Below, piece after piece: positions 1 through 9,498 of a stretch of DNA of 64,000 nucleotides; position 1 is the stretch's first letter, and every line of letters begins with the position of its first letter. Source of the DNA: Phallusia mammillata. Lineage: Eukaryota; Chordata; Ascidiacea; Phlebobranchia; Ascidiidae. The stretch spans positions 117,949 through 181,948 of the forward strand of contig QLIY01000019.1 in the NCBI GenBank assembly GCA_003260075.1. Reading direction: 5' to 3'. The translations under genes were made by a program, and so were the position numbers. The notes beneath the pieces were generated by a model. That model was not told the origin of the DNA. It saw only the letters and a program-made list of their open reading frames with translations, and did not search any database.

Positions 1-120
1 ATCAACAAAAACAAAGTGGGATGCACATCTACATAACTACATCTACCATCTGTGTAAATTTCATCCAAATCCATCAAGGATTTGATGGAAAAACGAGTCG
101 GACAAACTTTGGGGAGAAGA

Positions 121-203
121 AAAATGAAAGAAAAAAAAAGAAAAACAAACAAACATTTTGAGTAAAATCAATATGTGTCCCCTTCAGGGAAGGGGACCCA
201 TAA
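121..203 (-). repeat. Interspersed hairpin repeat, copy 1
   Basis: Read on the minus strand, this begins TTATGGGTCCCCTTCCCTGA, contains the hairpin CCCCTTC-CCT-GAAGGGG and runs into a T-rich stretch. The same arrangement occurs on the plus strand at 9391-9453. It is a short dispersed repeat of unknown class. Here it falls in the 3' flank of the small acidic-protein gene. Confidence 0.45.
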
Positions 204-287
204 TTAACCGTTAACTTACAAAATAAATTTGTAAAATATAAATGTAATTTTTGCCTGTTCAGAGGTAAAGGTGTCTGCAGCACTGTC

Positions 288-854
288 TCACAATTTTTGT
301 AACATAAAATAAACATAGCCTGCCTGAATTCCTGGATTTTGATCTTCAGGTGAATCTTGAAATCCATTTAAGTCCTCTTCATCCTCACTCTCTTCAGATT
401 CACCCTCTGGTTCTGGCTCAGTTGGTTGCTAAAATGAGTTCATATCATTTAATTCTGATCAGTATATATGTACAGTTTTATATGTTTCATTTACTGTGAC
501 TACCAAACTCTAAATGTAGATGTTCTTTAATTAAATCCCCCCAAAAAACTTTTTTTTTAATAAGAGTTCCCTTGGAAACAGAAAATTAAAGCTACCATTG
601 CATCAGGCTTCTTCCCAATATATGGGGCATCCTTGTCCTTGTCAATGATGCTTTTCATCTGTACACCAACAATTAAGAACAAGGTCACATTTAAAATATT
701 AAAAACACAGTCATTAAACAACAAAAAGACTTACCCATTTTTTGTACTTGGCTTCAAGTGTCCTAAGTTCAGCTTCATCATCTCCAGGTTCTCCCACACT
801 GAACCATAGTGGGTTGGTAGTTTTGGGTGCAAAGGATGGAAATTGTGTTGACAT
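288..854 (-). CDS. Small acidic-tailed protein, three exons, unrecognised
   Basis: I predict three exons on the minus strand, 854-735, 658-596 and 428-288, all joined in phase 0 with good GT/AG sites. They give a protein of about 107 residues starting MSTQFPSFAPKTTNPLWFSV. Exon 2 begins right after a TTGGTGTACAG acceptor. Exon 3 is very acidic (a Glu/Ser/Asp-rich run) and ends at TGA (290-288). There is no signal peptide or membrane segment. I do not recognise the family. The N-terminal part has aromatic and Trp residues (NPLWFS, KYKKW) and the C-terminal third is probably disordered. The ATG lies about 430 bases past the FEN1 stop on the same strand, with a pyrimidine-rich acceptor-like TTTGTCTTGTAG between them, so the two may be co-transcribed. 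The exon model is inferred; an alternative last exon is possible. Confidence 0.55.
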
Positions 855-1085
855 ATTATACTTACAACTATTTAATTAAGTGTAATTGACTTAATTTCTG
901 CAGCTACAAGACAAAGTATTTACATACCCCCCCCCCATCATCTCCAGGTTCTCCCACACTGAACCATAGTGGGTTGGTAGTTTTTGGTGCAAAGGATGGA
1001 AATTGTGTTGACATACTATACTCCCAACTTTTTAATTAAGTTTAATTGACTTAATTTCTGCAGCTACAAGACAAAGTATTTACAT
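777..1085. repeat. Direct duplication joined by C10 (likely assembly join)
   Basis: The 149-base segment 777-925 recurs at 937-1085 with about six substitutions. The copies are separated only by an A and ten C residues (927-936). The first copy contains most of exon 1 and the upstream flank of the small acidic-protein gene; the second carries a truncated exon 1 (ATG at 1014). The differences look allelic. With nine similar cases in the window, this is most simply two haplotypes joined by a spacer. Confidence 0.85.
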
Positions 1086-1287
1086 GAACACAAAAAATGA
1101 TACTGTACAATAACAATATTTAGCTTATGCATGGCAGTAGATCATTGAACAAGAATGACACAAAAGTTTATGAATATTAACCTCAGTATTCTAAACCAAA
1201 ACAGGAAAACAATGCACATGATGGCCAAAAGTATATCATCCAATTGAAGACTAATATACATCATCCAATTTTTTTGTATTTTGCACA

Positions 1288-2424
1288 TTACTTTCCTCGT
1301 TTAAATGAGGTTTTGGCTTTTTTCTTTGCTGACTCCGACTTTATTTTGGTATCTGATTTTCTTTTGGTTTTTGGTGTAGATGGCATAACTTTAAAGAAAT
1401 CATCAAGGCGGCCTTGTGTACTAGTTTGCCGACTCTTTTCGATTTTCTTGATGCCATTTCGGATGCGATCTTCATTGAATCCTTTCTCCTCAACCATAAA
1501 CTTTACAATCCCCTCAACATCTGGTTCAGTCCATTTTAATTCAACGTTACTCGCTTCAGATACATCAGGCTGAAGAAAAAGCTGTCTTGCTTCTTTGTAC
1601 ACCCAGTCTTCTGGCACAGTGTACTTCTTTGTATCAATGGACTGCAGGATCTTCTCTATGCTTTTGTGTTGCTTCAACAAATCGAAAGCCCTTTTGGGTC
1701 CAATTCCACGAATATGTTCGCAATAGTCACATCCTAGTAAAATACACAGGTCAACAAACTGTTCATGTGTAAACTCCATTTCTGATAGAACACGATCATA
1801 CACAAACTCTTGAATTGGCATTTTCCTTGCTTCACTAAAGGTCATATGTCTCAGCAGTCGGTTAGAGTGAAAAGTAAGTGCATCCATATCCTCAGTAGCT
1901 GTGGCATAAACTTTGCCTGATTTGACTAAAGTAGCACACTGTGCTTCTGCCTCTGTTGGTGCCTCCACTACAGGGACACCCATTAGGCGAAGAAGCTTTT
2001 TGCAATCGAACATATGTTCTTTGGTGACCTTGACAAGTCTTCTTGAGAATTTTTCAACATCTTGACTTTCACCAGTTTCTTGTGCTTTCGCCAGTTGCTT
2101 TTCAGCTTCTTCTCTTCTTTCTGCTCTCTTAGCTAGTTCACCAGACTTCATTTGAGGTGGCTTACCATCAAAAACAAAGACTGGTTTTATGCCATTTTCA
2201 AGAAGCCTGATGGTGCGATAAAATAAACCTGCAATGTGGCTGGTGACTTCACCTTCATCATTTGTCAGCTGATTTCCATCTTGTCTAATTGCAATGAGGA
2301 ATTGGTATACTGCCATAGAGGCATCAATGGCCACCTTTCGACCGAAATAGTTTTTAATGCTGTTTTCCTTTACTGCTGATGGAGCTTTGTCAAAAATCAA
2401 CTTTGATAAACCGAGTATTCCCAT
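1288..2424 (-). CDS. FEN1: Flap endonuclease 1
   Basis: This intronless gene of 378 codons encodes flap endonuclease 1, the nuclear structure-specific 5' nuclease that removes RNA-primer flaps during Okazaki-fragment maturation and acts in long-patch base-excision repair. The N-terminal MGILGLSKL matches the family start, in which Gly2 packs near the active site. The acidic metal ligands are visible: IDAS (Asp34), FDGKPP (Asp86), the APTEAEAQC pair of Glu, the TEDMD pair of Asp, and GCDYC (Asp). The helix-hairpin-helix motif follows as IRGIGPKRA. Near residue 336 is a canonical PCNA-binding PIP box, QGRLDDFF, followed by a Lys-rich nuclear-localisation tail ending FKRGK. Length and order match vertebrate FEN1 (380 residues). 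No AATAAA is seen close behind the stop, and another minus-strand gene starts about 430 bases on. Confidence 0.97.
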   Translation of the reverse strand: MGILGLSKLIFDKAPSAVKENSIKNYFGRKVAIDASMAVYQFLIAIRQDGNQLTNDEGEVTSHIAGLFYRTIRLLENGIKPVFVFDGKPPQMKSGELAKRAERREEAEKQLAKAQETGESQDVEKFSRRLVKVTKEHMFDCKKLLRLMGVPVVEAPTEAEAQCATLVKSGKVYATATEDMDALTFHSNRLLRHMTFSEARKMPIQEFVYDRVLSEMEFTHEQFVDLCILLGCDYCEHIRGIGPKRAFDLLKQHKSIEKILQSIDTKKYTVPEDWVYKEARQLFLQPDVSEASNVELKWTEPDVEGIVKFMVEEKGFNEDRIRNGIKKIEKSRQTSTQGRLDDFFKVMPSTPKTKRKSDTKIKSESAKKKAKTSFKRGK

Positions 2425-2679
2425 TTTTGGTTTGCTTGTTGTAATGTTTGCTTATCAGAGTTATGTAATGTACACCCTATAGATATATAGCTGAAGTGCT
2501 AAACCTAAAATATTGCAGAAGAAGTTATTGTTTCGGCTTTAGGCAAACTATATTATGTCAAATGACAACTGGATTTCCCGCCCCATGATGTGGTTACTGA
2601 TTGTAAATAAAAAAACGCAAATACTGCCCTTTGTTGCTTGTATTTTTCTATTACCATACTGCGGGGCTAAGTTGATTTA

Positions 2680-2890
2680 TGTATTTGAGCAAAATTCCAA
2701 AACAATCTGTTTTTATTTTATCAAACGCTTTTAATGAACAATCGCATTTTGCTCCCATGCGCGCCAAAGCGTGATCATTGGGGGGGGGGTTGTATTTGAG
2801 CAAAATTCCAAAACAATCTGTTTTTATTTTATCAAATGCTTATAATGAACAATCGCATTTTGCTCCCATGCGCGCCAAAGCGTGATCATT
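2680..2890. repeat. Direct duplication joined by G10 (likely assembly join)
   Basis: Bases 2680-2779 and 2791-2890 are 100-base copies differing at only a few positions (for example AAACGCTTTTAATG versus AAATGCTTATAATG). They are separated by ten G residues at 2780-2789 plus one T. Confidence 0.85.
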
Positions 2891-3423
2891 CAACCAGAAC
2901 TTATTGTTAGAAAAATACGTAAATGATACTTTCTACTTTTTAAGTGCTTCAAACGTCGTATTTTGTTCTGTTCAAAGGACAGGGAAACATGTAAACCGAA
3001 AAACCAGTTTGGTGAAAAATTTTGTTCAGTTTCTGCGAGTTCTGTTTGTATTACTATGAGAGTTGGGTTATCTCGCAGCAAGAGAAACGCAACCGCCCAG
3101 GGGTCCCTGTATCTTTCCTCTCCAAATTTTAAAATTGCACATTTTGTGAATCAGGAATGAGTGTTTTAAGCTAACTCCCCTCTCCCCATCCCTTGAAAAT
3201 GCATTGGCTCCTTCCTAATAGTTGTTCCAACTAGTTTTACGTCACTGGATATAGCTCGATAGCGACATTGCATGTAAGCAATTCTAAAACGAAACTTATT
3301 TTAATGCTAAAAAAGCACAATTCGTTGTTGCAAACGTGTTTGTTATTTTAACCCTACATGGATGATCCACTGTTTTATTAACCTACCCAACACTCCCAAA
3401 CCTTTGAGAAAGTCGCGTGGTCG

Positions 3424-3614
3424 AGTCTTTTCGAACACCGGAAGAAATTTTGTTGACTTCCTTTAAAAAAAAAGTCAGTGGTGTCAATCGCGGCTTTGTT
3501 ACCAAAACCAAAAAGGGGGGGGGGAGTCTTTTCGAACACCGGAAGAAATTTTGTTGACTTCCTTTCAAAAAAAGTCAGTGGTGTCAATCGCGGCTTTGTT
3601 ACCAAAACCAAAAA
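3424..3614. repeat. Direct duplication joined by G10 (likely assembly join)
   Basis: A segment of about 91 bases (3424-3514) recurs at 3525-3614 with a small difference in the A-run. The copies are separated by exactly ten G residues (3515-3524). Confidence 0.85.
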
Positions 3615-4823
3615 AACAACGACGCGAGTAAGGGTGCAGCACCCCACTAAAATTGACAACTAGATCCAGCAGACCCTGGTCGTATCTCCACTTCATATGA
3701 CCTTTTTTGACAAATGCATAATATTTCAATCCCAGGAATTTGATAGATACATTTATTTCTGTCAGGTTTTAAATAAATAATTTTAATTTAAGTAGGCATT
3801 ATGTTTACAGGCTATCAGCAACAACAAAAACAATGAAATGCGACGAAATTGTATAATATCGCTTTTCAAAAACAATATCAGGCCCTCCAAAAGACTGCAT
3901 CACTGTTCTGGGAACCATTGGAATTTTCCCTGTCATCGATCCACGTTAGGAAAAGATATTTCTGGAAATGCTCTGTGTGGAAGTCATTCTAAACAACTTT
4001 GTACAATTTTTATGTATCACCATATTAGATTTTGACTGTTTGTGTTTCACTTGGGCTTCACTGATTGTACTTTTACAATGTTGTCAGACAAGCCCACTAG
4101 GCCTATAACATAGGGCTTTTATTATGTTGTGATGAGGGAAGCATGTTTCTGAATGTTTTATAAAAGTTAGTCACCGATAAATTAGTTGGCACTAAGTTAC
4201 CATTGTATTTAAAGTGTAATCATGGTAGTAACTGTATAAAGCTGATAAAGCATATATACAACTAATCTGTGGAACATTCAATCGAAAACCTATCACAGGA
4301 AAATAAGTCCTGTTGTTTTGCGCGCTTGGACTTTTGATCCTGCAAGTAGAAAAAGCAATATCTTCAACGAGAATAAACCAGTATTATAATCTGTCACAAA
4401 TCAATTGCAGTGATTTTTCAGTGCTGTAACCAAACTTAATTTACATGGCTCTTTATATCTGGAAGCAAATGGCTGCAGTTTCAAGCAATGTCTCAGGGTA
4501 CACTAGGGCCGCTAGAAGTTTAGTCAGTACAATATCCCAATAAGCCATTTGACTGTCATGTTACAAATCTGATTTAACTTCTGACAATAATTTTCTTTAA
4601 ACAAGGTTTGCATGTAACTGACACCAAGCTTGAGCATACGGCAACAATTAATAATTATTAAATCCTTTTTGGGGTTTGATTTTCATTTAGCATGTAGATA
4701 TTTTCTGATATTGGGAAGAAATTTACCTAAAAGTAAAAGATACTTTTTGTTATCAAATACAGTTTTCAGACTCACTAGCTTTGACTGAAAAAAACACACA
4801 AGTTGTTACCCGAACAGGTTGGC

Positions 4824-4829
4824 TTTATT
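4824..4829 (-). promoter_or_regulatory. Polyadenylation signal of RPL14
   Basis: AATAAA on the minus strand, about 14 bases after the RPL14 stop codon. This gives the very short 3' UTR typical of ribosomal-protein mRNAs. Confidence 0.75.
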
Positions 4830-4842
4830 GTTGATTTTGTTA

Positions 4843-5256
4843 TTAAGATGCCTTTGCCGCCTTTTTCATCTTGTTAAGCTCACTGGCAATGATGCGTCTT
4901 CGCTTTTGCTTCAACTTCATTAACTTGAAGCGATCAAAGTCGGTGAGCTGGGCTTTCCTTGCCTTTGCTTGAATCTTCTTGCACCAGTTGCTGTCCGCCC
5001 AACTTTCATTCACATTTGACGTCTCCCAAGCCTTCTTTACTGTACTGGTTCGGGAACCCCATTTCAGGTCTATGCGAAATTTGGTCAAGTGAACATTTTT
5101 CAAATTGACCACGCATCGCGGGACGTTGTTACACGGCCCATCCACTAAAAGGCGGTTTTGGTCGATGACGTTGACAATAGCTGCCAACTTTCCTGCCTGT
5201 GGCCCTTGGCTGATGTAGACCACGGAGCCAATTTCGACAAACTTTTTGTACACCAT
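4843..5256 (-). CDS. RPL14: 60S ribosomal protein L14 (eL14)
   Basis: This 137-residue protein is eL14 of the cytosolic large ribosomal subunit. The N-terminal KOW/SH3-like part has the family features GSVVYISQGPQAGKLAAIV and IDQNRLLVDGP. The C-terminal half has the conserved AKARKAQLTDFDRFKLMKLK helix and ends in a basic tail (NKMKKAAKAS). Length fits invertebrate eL14, which lacks the long Ala/Lys tail of mammals. I chose the ATG at 5256 (MVYKKFVEIG) because it aligns with the human MVFRRFVEVG start; the open frame continues upstream but has no ATG. The gene has no intron in the coding region. An AATAAA follows the stop almost at once, and a 5'TOP-like CCTCTTTCTC lies 23-32 bases upstream, so this looks like the functional gene and not a retrocopy. 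Confidence 0.95.
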   Translation of the reverse strand: MVYKKFVEIGSVVYISQGPQAGKLAAIVNVIDQNRLLVDGPCNNVPRCVVNLKNVHLTKFRIDLKWGSRTSTVKKAWETSNVNESWADSNWCKKIQAKARKAQLTDFDRFKLMKLKQKRRRIIASELNKMKKAAKAS

Positions 5257-5278
5257 CTTGCCTTTTAGCACGGCGATC

Positions 5279-5288
5279 GAGAAAGAGG
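5279..5288 (-). promoter_or_regulatory. 5'TOP-like transcription start of RPL14
   Basis: Minus-strand CCTCTTTCTC about 25-30 bases before the RPL14 ATG resembles the 5' terminal oligopyrimidine start of translation-apparatus mRNAs, which mediates growth-dependent translational control. The exact start site is inferred. Confidence 0.5.
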
Positions 5289-5628
5289 CCACACACCGTT
5301 CCGCACCGCTGACTTGCGTGATTATGTTATTTCACAACGATTGGAAACTATATTTTTTTTAATTTTGTTTTCTGTATTATTTTATTTTCAGCTTTGTTTT
5401 CTTCAATAAATTACCCATAGTAAACTAAACGATAGTACATGTAAATGAATAAGTTTAAATTCAGAACAAATTTTAATAAAACTATATTGAAAATATTTTC
5501 GCTTGAGGAGAACCAGTGCGGTAGGCCTATATGTTTTCCAATCAACTTGTCAAAATATAATCTGGAACGCCTGGCATTTTTGCTTACATGTAGCGAAAAT
5601 ACATTGTGATTTGTAATGACATATTTTG

Positions 5629-5629
<1 letters not shown>

Positions 5630-5669
<40 letters not shown>
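5630..5669. repeat. Uninterrupted run of 40 G
   Basis: Forty consecutive G residues lie between unrelated flanks, with no duplicated sequence on either side. A natural plus-strand G40 is improbable. It resembles the ten-base spacers elsewhere in the window and may mark a gap of set or estimated size, or no-signal G calls. Confidence 0.8.
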
Positions 5670-5844
5670 CTGATTTGTGTCGCACTACTTTTTCTTTCGG
5701 CACAAACGCAGCCAAGTGATCGAAGCGGGGCGCTTTTTCTAAAGTAGGCATTGGCATTCGCTTGCCCGTTAAATCATTTTTCTGGCTTCTTGTGTGCCTC
5801 AGAGAATAGCATTGTCTCTGGCTAAATACTTATGTTAGTTGAGA

Positions 5845-6115
5845 CTGTAGACTAGCCTACTGTGGAATACACAGTTATAGGATGCGTTTCAGTTTGATTG
5901 AAGCATGCAGAAAGATGTAGTGCGCAAATGCACGATAAACACATGTTTATTTTGGGAACTTATAGTTAGGGGGGGGGGATGACATGCACGCTGTAGACTA
6001 GCCTACTGTGGAATACACAGTTATAGGATGCGCTTCAGTTTGATTTAAGCATGCAGAAAGATGTAATGCGCAAATGCACGATAAACACATGTTTATTTTG
6101 GGAACTTATAGTTAG
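5845..6115. repeat. Direct duplication joined by G10 (likely assembly join)
   Basis: The 125-base segment 5845-5969 recurs at 5991-6115 with a few substitutions (GCGTTTCAG versus GCGCTTCAG; GTAGTGCGC versus GTAATGCGC). Between them are a ten-base G run (5969-5978) and twelve extra bases. It lies upstream of the FRMPD-like first coding exon, so the promoter region may be locally misassembled. Confidence 0.85.
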
Positions 6116-6294
6116 TTTATAACAAATAGCTAGTTGAATGTTCTTGTGATTGTGAAATGTTGTAGCTACATGGATATACATATGGTCTTGGCTCTGCAAG
6201 GACAGGTGTTCTAAGCAAGTAAGTTTAATTTTTGCAAAAAAACTTTTTTGTTTGAGTCAAAACATAACAATATAGACTTGTTGAACAGACCAAG

Positions 6295-9200
6295 ATGGTC
6301 ATGGACAAACCAAATCCCCAAAGACCGTTAAGATTCTTATCAAGTGCCTGGGAAGCTCGGCTGGGACTGAATGGACGGGTGTATTATTACAGGTGAGTTG
6401 TAAACAGGCCCTCACTTAGATCAGAGAAAACAGCGTGGCGCCTTCGCACCGGCACGGCAATTTGCGCAATGATGAGCGGCCAACTGTGTAACTGTGGTTC
6501 GTCTTTCAATCGTGGCTGTGCCCGGTTAAGCAAAAAGCCGCCAGACACAAAATGCGCGTTTTTAAAACGTTTAAGGAAGAAAGTATGTCGGCGACAATTG
6601 GGCGAATCTGTTTCCTGCGGCTGCTCTTCAAACCCCTCGATACTACTTCAACATATACATTGCGAAGTATATCTTGAAATCCCTGTTGACATCGCGCATG
6701 ACTACCCAGCGATTTGAATAAAGCGCCGAACTGCACTTGGGCAATACGAGAAGATGTGTTGACCACAAATGGGTACATTTTTTACGCATGTGTCAGAAAA
6801 CGGCGCGGTCGATTGTACAGGTTTTTTTCCAGCAATCGATATGTCACGATCCATTGACGCCGGTCCAAATGTGTTGTATTTGGAAACACGGTAGTATATA
6901 TAGTGCAACGTAGCACACTTGTGTACAGACGCCAAGGAGAGAGAAAGCAGATTAAGAGTCCCTGCACCTCATTCATTTTGCTGCACCGTGACCGTCAGTC
7001 AGATAAACATAAAATATTCATACCATTTGGGACTTGGCAGAACACCTGACGCCGGGTTGTGTTTGTACCCCTATGGTGCACCAAACAGCTGCTTTCCCTT
7101 CTTGTCATATCATCCTGTTACATTTGATTGCCAGTTGTGTCAAATTAAGCAGTAACTGCATGCGTAGTGGTAAGGGTATCCACATTGCAACCAAACATGT
7201 ATAAACACTGCATGGTCTTGCAACCTTCCTTTCAAATCGCGTATTGTCCTAGATTAGCTTGCAGCAAACGACTAGCTCATAATATAGGACAAGTACCGTT
7301 TATACCGCAAAATCAGGGCGCCGAAAAAACTTGAATTCGACAAAGCGCCCTTGGAGAGAGCTGCAGCGCCATCCAATCGATGATTTGAAATTAAATTCTT
7401 GTTCCGTTGCCTCCAACGATCAAGCATCGATTGATTAAAAGCGCATTTCACGGTTAATGGCCTTTAATCTGTGCACTCCGCAGAATCGCAATCAAATTTT
7501 GAACTGTTATTACTTGGTATCTTTATTACTGGATGTTCGGGTGGTGATACACCTCGCAAGGCCAATAAAGCAACAAGTGACCTTTGACTTCGAAGCGTCA
7601 CGCGTAACATCGATTTTTAATTTTAGACATTCGGACTTTCATAATGGATCTCCAAAGGAAGTACGCGAAAAAATCGTTTCGTTTTTGTCTGTATCAGTTT
7701 TGTAATACAAATGAATTCTCAAAAATGACGTGCAGTTCAAACTTGAACAATGAAACAGCGTGTATGGGTAAATGGATTAATTGGACGCCGAAATATCCCG
7801 TACAATATCAATCACGTATCGTTTTGTGTTACTTAAATGTGACAATTTTAACTTGTGCTACAGGGCGAAAATCGTATAGTGAATGTTTATAACTTCGTGT
7901 GTCGGTCAAGAGGTTGACGAGGGCCAAAACGACAATCAACGCTTCAACTGTCAATAGAGCTCTTGTCAATTGAAAGCTTATTTAAAGGCAGGCTTTCAAA
8001 TGACGGAGTCGTGCGGCGTATGTGACCTCTTTAACTTCGAATTCAAAGAAGTTGAAGTTTAGAAATATGCGTTGACCGTGATTTATGTGATTGGCATCAC
8101 TGCAGACAAACTTTATTTAATCCCTAACGGATATAGATTTTAGAGTAAGGTAAAATTTGTAGAGGTCTACTATGGCCGACATGCATTAAAGTTGCTATAC
8201 ACTGCATTACAATTGTAACCTCAACAAAACGTATGGGTGATATGGGGTGAGCTTTAAGACGAGCATTTCAGTCGATATTTAAAGTTCGACAACGCGTGGA
8301 CAAGATTCCCCTGTTGCCGAACGATTTTGTCACGATGAATTATTGATAGCGCTGCCCATCGCAATAGGAAACAATTAGAGACCCAAAATCCTGACAGCAA
8401 ATGCGCAAATGCAGAAGTAATAACAAGAGCACTTGTCTATTTTGATTGAACACTTCTTGCCTTACAATAAAGAACGGGGCTATGTTTGAAACAGCAACCG
8501 TTAAAACGTTTTGCATTGATCACCACAGATCGAATCAAGAGACAAATTATACCCTCAATGAAACGCACGGTTGTCGTTTGTGATCGCCGATTGTTTTGCT
8601 TGAGTTTCTTTGTTGTGATAATGTAAGCCGATGCTACTTTTGTCCAACGGATTCTTTGCTAGAGTCGCTTTCTGGGGGCTCTTGAGCTATATCTCTCCCT
8701 CTGATGGCATTAAAATGACCATCAATGGGTCTGTTTGCGTAGAAACTGGATAAAATTCACATAATGTCGCAAAGCCACAGAGTTAGAAAACTTCTGCTGT
8801 ATATCGTTGAGGTTTTCAATTTTGCTCGCACGAATGTACTAAAATTTAATTGGGGGGGGGGAGTCTGTTTGCGTAGAATGTGGATAAAATTCACATGATG
8901 TCGCAAAGCCACAGAGTCAGAAAACTTCTGCTGTTTCTCGTTGAGGTTTTCAATTTTGCTCGCACGAATGTACTAAAATTTAATTGGTCCAGTTTAGAGG
9001 CAAAGCCTTTCGATTGCATCTTAGTGGCAGATGAGATTTACAGTGTCATATACAGCTAAAGTGTTGGCTTGCACAGCATTAAACGGTAATTTATGGCCTG
9101 CACGAAACAAATTGCATTAAGTAATGATGCACTAGCTTTTCGAGGTATTCTATGCATTATTTATGGTCACACATGGCGTTTAACTCTTGGTGGCCTTAAG

Positions 9201-9465
9201 CGGCCTTTTGTAAAAGATATAATCTTAGACGGTTTGAATTCATTGAGATTTAAAAAATCATATCAGATTTCGTTTTCAGGAAAAGCGTGTTACACAAACG
9301 TTGAAAGAAATTGTAACGCTGTCGTTTTGGACTTTGTAATGCGTATTTGTGCTAACTTTCAATGAACTTCTGAAGATTTCCGGCTGTTTATTATGGGTCC
9401 CCTTCCCTGAAGGGGAAACATATTGTTTTTGTCCATATTTTTTTTTCTTTTTTCTGTCTAACGCT

Positions 9466-9498
<33 letters not shown>

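Larger units (their letters stand above)
2425..4842. other. Intergenic spacer between RPL14 and FEN1
   Basis: AT-rich spacer holding two spacer-joined duplications (2680-2890 and 3424-3614). I found no conserved coding frame, RNA gene or transposon terminus. The FEN1 promoter should lie just right of 2424; no TATA box is evident. Confidence 0.6.

Noticed and set aside
5630..5669. G run as a telomere-like or switch-like element
   Set aside because: Pure G without a repeat unit, and other fixed-length G/C joins in the same window point to an assembly cause.
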